Shown here piece by piece: positions 25,725-34,652 of a stretch of 64,000 nt of DNA. The position numbers and the translations under genes are program-made. The notes beneath the pieces are model-generated. The model had not been told where the DNA came from. It saw only the letters and a list, made by a program, of their open reading frames with translations, and searched no databases. Source of the stretch: Rhizobium sp. AQ_MP (GTDB lineage Bacteria > Pseudomonadota > Alphaproteobacteria > Rhizobiales > Rhizobiaceae); NCBI RefSeq assembly GCF_014237835.1, contig NZ_JACJVI010000018.1:16665-80664 (forward strand), written 5' to 3'. Each line of letters starts with the position of its first letter. Positions within the stretch are counted from its first letter, which is position 1.

Positions 25725-27745
25725 GCGGTGATCCTTGCCTTGCGAGATTTTTCAGGCGAGCAGCTTTCTGCCGCCGCGTTCAAGATGCGGTCGATCAAGA
25801 TCGCAAGAGCGCAGATCGCGAGACCTGCCACCAGGCTTCGGCCAGCCTGGACCTTCGCGATGGCTTCGATCGTTTCCAGTTCCAGACCGCGTGTGCCGAT
25901 GAGCGATGTGATGACAACCATACCGACAGCCATCATCAGTGTCTGATTGAGCGCCAGGAGCAGGCCCGGCCAGGCAAGCGGGAGGCGCACCTTGAAGAAG
26001 GTCTGCCAGTAACTGGCACCGAACATTTCGGCTGCCTCCAGGACCCCCTTGTCGACCTCCTTGAGCGCATGAGAGACGTAACGGATCGTTGTCGCCATGG
26101 AGTAGATCGCGATCGCCAGAAGACCGGACACATCTCCGGGTCCAAGCAACATAACGATGGGGATCAGATACACGAAGGACGGCAGAGTCTGGAGTGTCGT
26201 AACGATGCCATCCGTAATCTTGTAGACCCGTCGCGACGACGATGCCCACATTCCCAGCGGCACCCCGACCATCAGGGACAGGAGCGTGCCAGCGAAGACG
26301 AGATGCAGCGTAGTCACCGCCGCTTCCCAATAGCCGATCGCCGAAATCGCCACGATAATCAGCACAGAAAGCAGCGCCACCTGCGGCCGCTTGAATGCCA
26401 GGCAGAGAACCGCGAGGCCCAACGCGGTGGCGAACCACCCGACACCCTGCATGGCGTCCAGAAGCGGACGCAGGATCCAGAACGTCATGAAAGTGCGGAA
26501 CGCTTCGAAATAAGATCCCCAGTGACCGTTCAACCAGACGATCGCTTTCGACCAGACATCGGATGAAGACACGGTCCAGGTTTCCGGAAACTGCCGGAAG
26601 GCCGGGGAGAGGAGTGCTAGAGCGACCGACAGTGAAATGACAGCCAGAACGACTGCATATCTCTTGCGGCGTTCCTGACCATCCTCGTGTGAAGGCCGGC
26701 GGGTGGCAACGGCGTGACCGAAACTGTAGAGCTGTATGGCCATGAGCGTGATGGCAATACCGGCTTCCAGCCCGCGACCAAAGCGTAAGGACTGAAGGGC
26801 CTTCAACACTTCGCCACCGAGCCCGCCTGCGCCGATCATCGACGCCAGGATCACCATGGCGAGCGACATCATCACGAGCTGGTTCAAGCCAAGCAGGATA
26901 TCGGTGCGAGCGGTCGAGATGAGGATCTTCCACTGTTGCTGCCAGAAGCTTGCGCCCGTCATCTCCGAGAGCTCGATCACCGAGGCCGGCACACGCCGGA
27001 GCGCATAGGCCGTTGCCTTGGCCATGGGAGGGAGCGCAAAAATCATGGTGGCGACGAGCGCCGCAACCGGACCGAACCCGAAGAGCACGAGAACCGGAAC
27101 CAGATAGCTGAACGGCGGTATCGTCTGCATGATGTCGAAAATGGGATTGAGCACTTTCTCCAGTCGCGGCCAACGCCAAAGGGCGATACCTGCCAGCAAG
27201 CCGAGCACGACACCGAGAACAATCGTCACCGACACGGAAGCAAGCGTCAGCATCGCCTCGTTCCACAGGCCGAAAGCGGCGTAATAGACGAAGGTCACAA
27301 GGGTGAAGGCGGCGAGCCGAGACCCGGCTGCAAACCAGGCCGCAGCGACGAAAACGGCGGTCACGACGATCCACGGCAGCGGCGGAATGCTGGCACGTGC
27401 GCCATCCGCCCCGACATAACTCCAGCCATTGGCCAACGCGCTTTGAATGAAGCGCATCGGCACGCCGAGCAATTCTCCAAGGCTGCGTGTATAAAGCCGC
27501 AGCGGTTGATCGAAAATCTCGGTGCGGCGAAGCAATTGATCGAGCCAGTCGTTCGCTGCTGCCTGAAGGGGAATTCGGTAGGCTTGGGGCCAGGTATAGA
27601 GGCCCTCCGGCAGGACGCTCCTGGCAAAGTAGCCGAGCACGAAGATCGTGAGCGCGCTAAGCAGCAAGAGCTTGGTGGCGTTCGCGCCGAAGATGCCGGC
27701 AGCAGGAGCTGCCGGCGCTTGATTGACTTCGGTTACTGCAGCCAT
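25721..27745 (-). CDS. Fused double permease of a glycine-betaine/ProU-type ABC importer
   Basis: 674 residues, about twice the normal ProW length, because two BPD_transp_1 domains are fused. Domain 1 has the EAA loop around RRVPASVIELSEMTGASFW with IGAGGLGGEVL. Domain 2 has the equivalent around ALKEVDKGVLEAAEMFGASYW with LIGTRGLELETI. About 12 hydrophobic segments are seen. It overlaps the binding-protein gene by 13 bp and the deacetylase gene by 4 bp. The partner ATPase is most likely the one at 30782-31825, in the divergent arm of the same cluster. Confidence 0.9.
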   Translation of the reverse strand: MAAVTEVNQAPAAPAAGIFGANATKLLLLSALTIFVLGYFARSVLPEGLYTWPQAYRIPLQAAANDWLDQLLRRTEIFDQPLRLYTRSLGELLGVPMRFIQSALANGWSYVGADGARASIPPLPWIVVTAVFVAAAWFAAGSRLAAFTLVTFVYYAAFGLWNEAMLTLASVSVTIVLGVVLGLLAGIALWRWPRLEKVLNPIFDIMQTIPPFSYLVPVLVLFGFGPVAALVATMIFALPPMAKATAYALRRVPASVIELSEMTGASFWQQQWKILISTARTDILLGLNQLVMMSLAMVILASMIGAGGLGGEVLKALQSLRFGRGLEAGIAITLMAIQLYSFGHAVATRRPSHEDGQERRKRYAVVLAVISLSVALALLSPAFRQFPETWTVSSSDVWSKAIVWLNGHWGSYFEAFRTFMTFWILRPLLDAMQGVGWFATALGLAVLCLAFKRPQVALLSVLIIVAISAIGYWEAAVTTLHLVFAGTLLSLMVGVPLGMWASSSRRVYKITDGIVTTLQTLPSFVYLIPIVMLLGPGDVSGLLAIAIYSMATTIRYVSHALKEVDKGVLEAAEMFGASYWQTFFKVRLPLAWPGLLLALNQTLMMAVGMVVITSLIGTRGLELETIEAIAKVQAGRSLVAGLAICALAILIDRILNAAAESCSPEKSRKARITA

Positions 27746-28689
27746 GACGACCAGATCCCGTTATTGGCGTCGATCCACTCCTTGGCCGCCGTTTCCGGCG
27801 TGACACCGTCGATATCCTGACGGGCTATGCCTTTGGCGACATCGGCGGAGGTCAGCTTGAAACTCTCGAAGATCTTCAGAACGTCAGGGGCCTTTTCGGC
27901 AAAATCCACATTGTAGAGCTTGACGATATCACCAGTCGAAAGAGCGCAATCCCAGACGGCGTCGGGGTTGGTGCCCCAGCTGGCGTCCGTCGGGCAGCGA
28001 TCGTCAAACTCGGGGAACTCGATGAACCGGCCCTGGTCCGATCCATAGAGCCAGTGTGGGGTCATCCCCCAGCCGATAATCGGCTCCTTCTTCTGGATCG
28101 CCCCCTGCATGGTCGCAACCATCGTCCCGACCGTGCCCGGCAGCGTGATCTTCACGTCGAGGCCGAGCGCCTTGATGCGCTCATCGTCATAGGCTGCGAA
28201 GTCAGGAGGAGTTCCGAGATAGTTGATCTTGCCATCTGATGTCGATGTGGACAGCGCCTTCACGCAGGCCGGATCCTTAAGGGCTTTCCAGTCGGGAAGA
28301 CCAGGGCACAACTCGCCGACATAGGTGGGATACCACCAGGTCTCCTTGGTCTCCACACCGGCAGAGCCGGCATTCTTGACCGACCCTGATTCCAGCGTCT
28401 TGTTGATCAGATCCTTGCTTGTTCCCCATACGGCCGGCGACAGATCGACATCGCCGAACTCGAGAGCGGTGAAATGCGCCGTGTAGTCGATCTTGACGAA
28501 CTCGACATTGTAGCCCGCTTTTTGCAGAACCTGGCCGAAGACATAGTCTACGAAGTCGGAATCCGGGACGTTGTAGACAGGGATCCGCACCGTTTCCTGG
28601 AATTTGGCATCCTGTGAAAGCGCGCCGCTCGCCGGGAGCAAGAGTGAAAGTGCGCTGGCGATGGTAAGAGTGAGGCGTCGGTTGTTCAT
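27733..28689 (-). CDS. Glycine-betaine/OpuAC-type substrate-binding protein, copy 1
   Basis: 318 residues with a Sec leader ending near ALSQDAK. The OpuAC-type core includes VPDSDFVDYVFGQVLQKAGY, YTAHFTALEFGDVDLSP, ETWWYPTYVGELCPGLPDW and EPIIGWGMTPHWLYG; the aromatic-rich segments are those that form cation boxes in this family. A Cys pair (ELCPGLPDW and DPACVKAL) is conserved in all four paralogues of the window and may form a disulfide. The RBS aagggg has the same context as copy 2, to which it is roughly three-quarters identical by eye. The ligand is probably a quaternary ammonium or guanidinium cation. Confidence 0.92.
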   Translation of the reverse strand: MNNRRLTLTIASALSLLLPASGALSQDAKFQETVRIPVYNVPDSDFVDYVFGQVLQKAGYNVEFVKIDYTAHFTALEFGDVDLSPAVWGTSKDLINKTLESGSVKNAGSAGVETKETWWYPTYVGELCPGLPDWKALKDPACVKALSTSTSDGKINYLGTPPDFAAYDDERIKALGLDVKITLPGTVGTMVATMQGAIQKKEPIIGWGMTPHWLYGSDQGRFIEFPEFDDRCPTDASWGTNPDAVWDCALSTGDIVKLYNVDFAEKAPDVLKIFESFKLTSADVAKGIARQDIDGVTPETAAKEWIDANNGIWSSWLQ

Positions 28690-28836
28690 TGTGTTCCCCT
28701 TGTTGGACGACCTTAGGAAAGCCGGCCGGAACGGTCGGCGGCGGAAGAGGCCTGTTGGCGCAGTTCGGAATGTCTTGGTTGACCGTGCAGCGCCACGGAC
28801 GGAGTGGGACGGCCCAGACGCGAGCCGCCCGCCTGA

Positions 28837-29793
28837 TCATTTGGTCCAGGGGGACCAGAGCGCGGAATTGGCTTCAATCCATTCCTTCGCGGCTTGCTCC
28901 GGCGTCACACCATCAAGATCCTGACGTGAGATGCCACGGGCAACGTCGTCGACGGTCAACTTGAAACTCTCGAGCACCTTGATGACATCAGGAGCCTTCT
29001 CGGCAAACTCGACATTGTACAGCTTGACGATCTGCCCGGAGGGAACGGCACAATCCCATGTGGCCTCAGGATTGAGACCCCAACTCGGGTCGCTCTCGCA
29101 CGCGGCATCGAATTCGGGAAACTCTACGAACTGGCCCTCTCCCGAGCCGTAGAGCCAGTGAGGAACCATGCCCCAGCCAATGATCGGCTCCTTTTTCTGC
29201 ATGGCGCCCTTCATGGTGGCGACCATGGCACCGACGGTGCCCGGCCGTGTTATATGCACATCGAGACCAAGGGCGGCGATCCGCTCCTCGTCATAAGCAG
29301 CAGAGTCCGGCGGGGTGCCGAGATAGTTGATCTTGCCTTCTGATGACGAGGTGGACAGTGCCTTCACGCAGGCTGGATCTTTCAGAGCCTTCCAGTCAGG
29401 CAGTCCAGGGCAAAGTTCGCCGACATAGTTCGGATACCACCAGGTTTCCCTGGTCTTCACCCCAACCGAACCCGCCGTTGCCACGCTACCGGATGCGACG
29501 GCCTTGTCGATCAGCACCTTGCTGGTCTCCCAAACCGCCGGCGATATGTCGACATCCCCGAATTCCAGTGCCGTGAAATGCGCGGTGTAGTCGATCTTCA
29601 CATACTCCACCCGGTATCCGGCCTTTTCCAGCACCTGACCGAAGGTGTGGTCCACGAAATCCGAATCCGGGATGTTGAAGACGGCGACACGAACTGTGTC
29701 TTCAAATTTGCCATCCTGGGCAATGGCAATTCCAGTTGACGCGGCCAGCGACATGGCAAGCGCGATGGCCCGGTTGGTGCAATGAGATCTCAT
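28837..29793 (-). CDS. Glycine-betaine/OpuAC-type substrate-binding protein, copy 2
   Basis: 318 residues with a Sec leader ending IAIAQDG; same length and motif order as copy 1 (IPDSDFVDHTFGQVLEKAGY, ETWWYPNYVGELCPGLPDW, EPIIGWGMVPHWLYG). It is a tandem duplicate separated from copy 1 by ~150 bp. It is the promoter-proximal gene of the minus-strand arm, divergent from the SDR at 29991. Having two binding proteins for one permease often means two related ligands. Confidence 0.92.
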   Translation of the reverse strand: MRSHCTNRAIALAMSLAASTGIAIAQDGKFEDTVRVAVFNIPDSDFVDHTFGQVLEKAGYRVEYVKIDYTAHFTALEFGDVDISPAVWETSKVLIDKAVASGSVATAGSVGVKTRETWWYPNYVGELCPGLPDWKALKDPACVKALSTSSSEGKINYLGTPPDSAAYDEERIAALGLDVHITRPGTVGAMVATMKGAMQKKEPIIGWGMVPHWLYGSGEGQFVEFPEFDAACESDPSWGLNPEATWDCAVPSGQIVKLYNVEFAEKAPDVIKVLESFKLTVDDVARGISRQDLDGVTPEQAAKEWIEANSALWSPWTK

Positions 29794-29990
29794 ACCTGGT
29801 TCCCCTTGTTCTTGTCATCACAAGTGAGAGCCCAATGAGGCGATCTGTCAATCACAAAAATATCTCAAAACTAAAAAAATCGGACTATGAACGCCTTTTT
29901 CAGATTGATTTGTGATTTTTTTGTGCTTCTTATGATGAAGAACAGACATGGGCTTCATGCCCGGGCTCAAGCCCATCACGAGGGAACACG
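29794..29990. promoter_or_regulatory. Divergent AT-rich control region with inverted TTTGTGAT motifs
   Basis: This region serves the two arms of the betaine-type importer cluster. It is markedly AT-rich for the window and holds ATCACAAAAA (29851-29860) and, inverted, TTTGTGATTTTT (29909-29920). The same words recur at 54503-54512, 54612-54620 and 54643-54652. The nearest candidate regulator is the GntR protein at 34653-35399. Motif function is inferred. Confidence 0.5.
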
Positions 29991-30785
29991 ATGAGAAATC
30001 AGACAGATACGCCAGTAGCCCTGGTGACGGGCGCCTCTCGAGGCATAGGTCGAGCCATTGCAGAGCATCTCTTGCAGGAGGGGTACGATCTTCACGCCAC
30101 CTACCGGACCAAGGCTGAGACAGCGAAGGAACTGGTCAGCTATGGTGAGAAACTCGGCCGGAAGGTTACCCTTCATCACCTCGACGCGACCTCGCCTGCC
30201 AGTCAGGAAAAGCTGGTCGGCGAATTGTCTGCGGCCTCCTTCAACTGCCTGATCTTCAACGCCGGCATGATCGAGTTTGAAGACTTCGATGACTACGACC
30301 AGGGAATTTGGGATCGGACGCTCGAAACCAATGTGAGTTCGATCCTTCGCTTCTCGCTCGGTTTGAAGGAGAGGTTAACCAACGGCGGCTCAATCGTCAT
30401 GGTGTCGTCCACGGACGGCATGATCGGATCCTATGCCAGCATGGCTTATGCAGCATCCAAGGCTGCACTCAACAATCTCACCCGCAGCCTCGCCTGCAAT
30501 TTCGGATCCAGGAACATTCGCGTCAACGCCGTGGCGCCCGGTTGGATCTCAACGGACATGACGAGCGAAGGTTCGTCCGACTCTGCCTCGGTGACGCCTT
30601 TAGGCAGAGACGGGACGCCGGAAGAAGTCGCCAACGTTGTTGGATTTCTCGCCTCGCCCAAGGCCAGTTTCGTCACCGGTGCCATGGTTGTCGTGGATGG
30701 GGGCTACACGTCCTCCGACCCGATCATGTTGAACGAGGCCAGACACTTCCAGGCATCGAAGGCAAGCTCCGGAGAGCAACCATGA
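29991..30785 (+). CDS. Short-chain dehydrogenase/reductase
   Basis: 264 residues of the classical SDR fold. Cofactor loop TGASRGIGRA, the NAG segment as FNAGMIEF, catalytic Ser in VSSTDG and YAASK for the Tyr-Lys pair; VNAVAPGWISTDM follows. It is the first gene of the plus-strand arm (SDR, ATPase, amidase, binding protein 3), overlapping the ATPase start as ATGA. It probably oxidises or reduces a hydroxyl/keto group on the imported compound. The substrate is unknown. Confidence 0.9.
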   Translation: MRNQTDTPVALVTGASRGIGRAIAEHLLQEGYDLHATYRTKAETAKELVSYGEKLGRKVTLHHLDATSPASQEKLVGELSAASFNCLIFNAGMIEFEDFDDYDQGIWDRTLETNVSSILRFSLGLKERLTNGGSIVMVSSTDGMIGSYASMAYAASKAALNNLTRSLACNFGSRNIRVNAVAPGWISTDMTSEGSSDSASVTPLGRDGTPEEVANVVGFLASPKASFVTGAMVVVDGGYTSSDPIMLNEARHFQASKASSGEQP

Positions 30786-31825
30786 TCATCGAATGCAAGA
30801 ACCTCTGGAAGATCTACGGGGATGGCGGCGCTGCCCAGGACGAGCGGACCCGCTCCGTAGAGGAGCGGATTGAACTTGCCGAGAAGACCGGGGCCTATGT
30901 GGCACTGGCGGATATCAACATCGGTGTCGGCCGCGGCGAAACACTCGTTATCATGGGTCTGTCGGGATCGGGCAAATCGACGCTTCTGCGCTGTCTGACA
31001 CGGCTGATCGAGCCGACATCCGGCGAGGTCCTTTACGAGGGCACCAGGATAACAGGCATGGCGCGCGCTGATCTCTTGGCGCTGCGCAGGCAGCACATGA
31101 GCATGGTCTTCCAGAACTTTGCCCTGCTCCCGCACCGCACGGTTCTCGGCAATGTCGAATTGCCGCTCGAGATCCAGAAGCGGGATGCGAAGTCTCGCCG
31201 CGCTGCAGCCTTGGAAATGATCGAACTGGTCGGCCTGAAATCGAAGGAAGATCACTACCCGCACGAATTGTCGGGCGGCCAGCAGCAGCGCGTCGGCATT
31301 GCCCGAAGCCTTTGCAGCAACCCGGCGCTGTGGCTTCTTGATGAGCCTTTTTCCGCGCTCGATCCGCTGATCAGACGGGAAATGCAGGACGAAGTGCTGC
31401 GGCTCCAGTCTTCGCTCGCCAAGGCCGTCATCTTCGTGACCCACGACTTCGAGGAGGCTGCCCGGCTCGGCGACCGGATCGCAATCTTGCGCCGAGGTCG
31501 CCTCGTGCAGTGCGGCACTGCAGAAGAACTCGTGACAAACCCCGTTGACGACTATGTCCGCGCATTTACGGCCGAAGTCGATCGGGGTCGGGTCTACATG
31601 GCAGAGCGCTTCATGGAGCCCGGTCAACCGCCGGCGTTCGACAAGCGTCTGCCGAAGCGCACGAGCCTGAAGGATGTCTCGCGTGCGTTTGCGGACGGCG
31701 CGAACGTCGTAGCCTTCTGCGACGACAGCCAGAAGACCGTGGGCTTCATGCGACGGGAAAAGCTCGGCGAGGCCCTGGCAGCCTCCGAACTCGCCGGTCC
31801 GCTGAAGCACCACCCGACCGTTTGA
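30782..31825 (+). CDS. ProV-type ABC ATPase (glycine-betaine/L-proline-like importer)
   Basis: 347 residues. Walker A GLSGSGKST, Q-loop MVFQNFALLPHRT, signature LSGGQQQRVG, Walker B LWLLDEPFSALDPL and H-loop VTHDFEEA. The N-terminal ~50-residue insertion before the Walker motif and the C-terminal ~90 residues, where CBS-like regulatory sequence is expected, match ProV/OpuAA. The start is the ATG at 30782, overlapping the SDR stop. It should power the fused permease at 25721-27745, the only permease in this half of the cluster. Confidence 0.92.
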   Translation: MIIECKNLWKIYGDGGAAQDERTRSVEERIELAEKTGAYVALADINIGVGRGETLVIMGLSGSGKSTLLRCLTRLIEPTSGEVLYEGTRITGMARADLLALRRQHMSMVFQNFALLPHRTVLGNVELPLEIQKRDAKSRRAAALEMIELVGLKSKEDHYPHELSGGQQQRVGIARSLCSNPALWLLDEPFSALDPLIRREMQDEVLRLQSSLAKAVIFVTHDFEEAARLGDRIAILRRGRLVQCGTAEELVTNPVDDYVRAFTAEVDRGRVYMAERFMEPGQPPAFDKRLPKRTSLKDVSRAFADGANVVAFCDDSQKTVGFMRREKLGEALAASELAGPLKHHPTV

Positions 31826-31910
31826 ACGGTGCAGCGCAGGACTTCAGTTCCGTCCTGGACACCCAAAAAATCTTATCAAGAGACCCCGCGACAAGCGCTG
31901 TGAGGAAATC

Positions 31911-33365
31911 ATGCCGAAGACGACGCCCCCGCATTGGTGGACAGCAACAGAGACGCTTGAGGAACTGCACAGCGGCAGAATCGGCGCGGTAGAACTTCTG
32001 ACGCACATGAAGACGAGGGCCGAAACGCTCGGACCTCAGATCAATGCCGTCATTGAAGCGCAATTCGAGACAGCCTTCGAGACAGCGCGTGCCGTGGACG
32101 GTGGCAAGATCAAGGGCTCTCTTGCAGGCCTGCCGATGACCATCAAGGACACATTTGAGGTTGAAGGCTTCGGATGCCGCGCCGGCATCCCCGAATTGGC
32201 GGACTACAGATCGGCGCGCGACGCTGACGCCGTCGCGCGACTGCGTTCAGCCGGGGCGGTGTTCTGGGGCAAGACCAACGTACCGCTCGCGGCAGCCGAC
32301 CACCAAAGCTACAATCCGATCTTCGGCGTCACCAACAATCCGTGGGACCATGAACGAACGCCCGGCGGCTCCTCCGGTGGCTCGGCTGCGGCCTTGGCGG
32401 CGGGCTTCACCTCCCTCGAGCTCGGCAGCGACATCGGAGGCTCGATCCGAATACCCTCTCATTTCTGTGGCACCTGGGGCCACAAACCGAGCTACGGCAT
32501 CGTTTCGCAGCGCGGGCAGGTTCCGCCGAACCCGGGCGCCTTGGTACAGTCACCGATCGCTGTCTGCGGCCCCATGGCGCGAAGCTCCGCCGACCTGATC
32601 CTCGGTCTCGACATCCTGGCCGGCGCTCCTCCCGGAGAAGCCTGGATGCTCAAGCTGCCAGAGAGCCGGGCCGGTACACTGAAGGATTTTCGCGTCGCAG
32701 TCTGGTCCGGTGGCTACCCGGTCGATCCGGAGTATCGGGCGGCCATCTCCTTGTTCGGTCACGCCTTGGCTAAAGAAGGTGCGTCGGTGGTCGAACTCGA
32801 CGCGACACCGCATCCGCTTGTAGGCGATGAAAATCTCTATATCTCCTTGCTCTTTGCGGTGATCGGCGGAGAACTCGCGGGAGCAGACCTCTCCGACTAC
32901 GACCATGCGGCGGCCATCTATGCGGCAGACACTGTCGCCGGACAGGCCGCCCGGGCGATCCGCGGCAGCACATCGGATTTCTTCATCCTGCTTGAAAGAC
33001 AGGCTCAGCACATCGCCAAATGGAGCGCCTGGTTCCAGAATTTCGACATCCTCATCGCTCCGGTTTCGATGACACCGGCCTTCCGCCATCAGAATCAAGA
33101 CGGCGATGGCCCCGTCCCCAGTATGGCGCGAACCCTGGACGTCGGTGGCGAGAAGGTTCCTTACCTAGAGAATCTCCTTTGGCCTGGGGTGGCGACCCTG
33201 GCCCATCTGCCATCGACTGCACGCCCGATTCCCTGGAAGGTGGGCGGATTGCCGGCGGGGGTTCAACTGATCGGCCCTTCCTACGGCGACAGGACCACCC
33301 TGGCCTTCTCGACGCTTTGCGACGAGATCTTCGGGACGTTCGTCCCGCCCTCAGGCTACGCATGA
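31911..33365 (+). CDS. Amidase signature-family hydrolase
   Basis: 484 residues. The Ser-cisSer-Lys triad is visible: Lys79 in TIKDTFEV, Ser154 in TPGGSSGGSAAAL and nucleophile Ser178 in SDIGGSIR, with the same spacing as in known amidases. No leader, so cytoplasmic. gaggaa lies just before the ATG. It lies 85 bp after the ATPase and 76 bp before binding protein 3. It would cleave an amide of the imported compound, complementing the deacetylase in the opposite arm. Confidence 0.92.
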   Translation: MPKTTPPHWWTATETLEELHSGRIGAVELLTHMKTRAETLGPQINAVIEAQFETAFETARAVDGGKIKGSLAGLPMTIKDTFEVEGFGCRAGIPELADYRSARDADAVARLRSAGAVFWGKTNVPLAAADHQSYNPIFGVTNNPWDHERTPGGSSGGSAAALAAGFTSLELGSDIGGSIRIPSHFCGTWGHKPSYGIVSQRGQVPPNPGALVQSPIAVCGPMARSSADLILGLDILAGAPPGEAWMLKLPESRAGTLKDFRVAVWSGGYPVDPEYRAAISLFGHALAKEGASVVELDATPHPLVGDENLYISLLFAVIGGELAGADLSDYDHAAAIYAADTVAGQAARAIRGSTSDFFILLERQAQHIAKWSAWFQNFDILIAPVSMTPAFRHQNQDGDGPVPSMARTLDVGGEKVPYLENLLWPGVATLAHLPSTARPIPWKVGGLPAGVQLIGPSYGDRTTLAFSTLCDEIFGTFVPPSGYA

Positions 33366-33441
33366 TCAACGCTCGGCCTCCGGGTCGACGGGGCCGCGCG
33401 CGACGGACACGAAGTTCTTAAAAGCGAAAAAGGGGAAGCAA

Positions 33442-34395
33442 ATGAACGATCTGAAATGGATGACAGCAGCAGCGTTTCTTGTATCGACGGCCTTGCCGGG
33501 AGCAGCCATCGCAGCCGGAACACCGCAGTCAACGGATCCGATAAGACTCGCGGTCTTCAACATTCCGGACGCCGATTTCATCAGCAATGTCTTGGGCCAG
33601 GTGCTGACGAAGGCCGGCTATGCAGTTGAATATGTAAAGACAGACTACAGCGCCCATTTCACCGCTCTCGAGTTTGGCGATATCGACGCATCTCCCGCAG
33701 CTTGGAGTTCGGTCAAGGAGCAGATCGACAAGGCACTTGCGAGTGGAAGTGTCGAAAAGGTCGGCGAGGTTGGCGTCGTGGTGAAGGAAGGCCTCTGGTA
33801 CCCATCCTATGTCGGCGCGCTTTGCCCGGGCCTCCCGGACTGGAAAGCCCTGCTGGAGCCCGCATGCGTCAAGGCATTGTCCACACCGGAGACGGAAGGC
33901 AAGATCAACTTCCTTGGCGTGCCGGCAGATATCATCGGACCAGTCGAGACTGCGCAGGCACTTCAGTTCGACATCAAGATTACACCGCCCGGATCGCTGG
34001 GGACCATGATTGCCACCATGCAGGGCAATATCCAGAAGAAGACGCCAGTCATCGGCTATGGCTTCTCGCCTCATTGGCTCTATGGCGGAGCTGAAGGCAG
34101 CTTCATCGCACTACCGGCCTTCGAGCAGGCCTGCTACGACGACCCGGCTTGGGGACCGAACCCGAACGCCACGCGCGATTGCGCGCCCCCGGAAGGATCT
34201 GTCTTCAAGCTGGTGAACACCGATTTTGCGGCGAAGGAACCCTACGCTATCGACATCTTGAAGAAGATGACGCTCGGCACCGAAGAGGTGGCCGACGCCA
34301 TCAAGCTCCAAGAAGTTGACGGCAAGTCCGCAGAAGATGTGGCGGCCGCATGGCTCTCTAGCAATGAGGCCGTATGGACTGCTTGGGTGAAATGA
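33442..34395 (+). CDS. Glycine-betaine/OpuAC-type substrate-binding protein, copy 3
   Basis: 317 residues with a Sec leader ending AAIAAGT. It shares motif order with copies 1 and 2 (IPDADFISNVLGQVLTKAGY, EGLWYPSYVGALCPGLPDW, PVIGYGFSPHWLYGG) but is clearly more diverged, and Trp-Trp in the WWYP motif is Leu-Trp here. The difference in the aromatic box suggests a different or larger ligand. RBS aggggaag. It is last in the plus-strand arm. Confidence 0.92.
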   Translation: MNDLKWMTAAAFLVSTALPGAAIAAGTPQSTDPIRLAVFNIPDADFISNVLGQVLTKAGYAVEYVKTDYSAHFTALEFGDIDASPAAWSSVKEQIDKALASGSVEKVGEVGVVVKEGLWYPSYVGALCPGLPDWKALLEPACVKALSTPETEGKINFLGVPADIIGPVETAQALQFDIKITPPGSLGTMIATMQGNIQKKTPVIGYGFSPHWLYGGAEGSFIALPAFEQACYDDPAWGPNPNATRDCAPPEGSVFKLVNTDFAAKEPYAIDILKKMTLGTEEVADAIKLQEVDGKSAEDVAAAWLSSNEAVWTAWVK

Positions 34396-34652
34396 TCCGA
34401 GATGGCGGGGCGTGCTCCGACAGATGCGCTTCAGGCGAATTTGCCTCCAAGCGTCACCTGAGTTCGCCCTGCCCCACAGGACCGGCCCCAAGCCTGAAGT
34501 GTCGACGGCGGGAACATCGGTATCCATCAAAATGGTGGGTCGACGGCTTTGAATTGCGAAGAACTGAAAACTGTTGTGGCAGCTGAACACGAATGGCCTA
34601 TAGAACTGACGCGCCAACTGAAACATTCGACCGCTTCGGAAAGCCGAAAACC

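Noticed and set aside
29794..29990. Possible guanidine-sensing riboswitch upstream of the transporter or guanidino genes
   Set aside because: I looked for ykkC or mini-ykkC-like paired hairpins with ACGR loops and saw none by eye; the leader regions are short or AT-rich.
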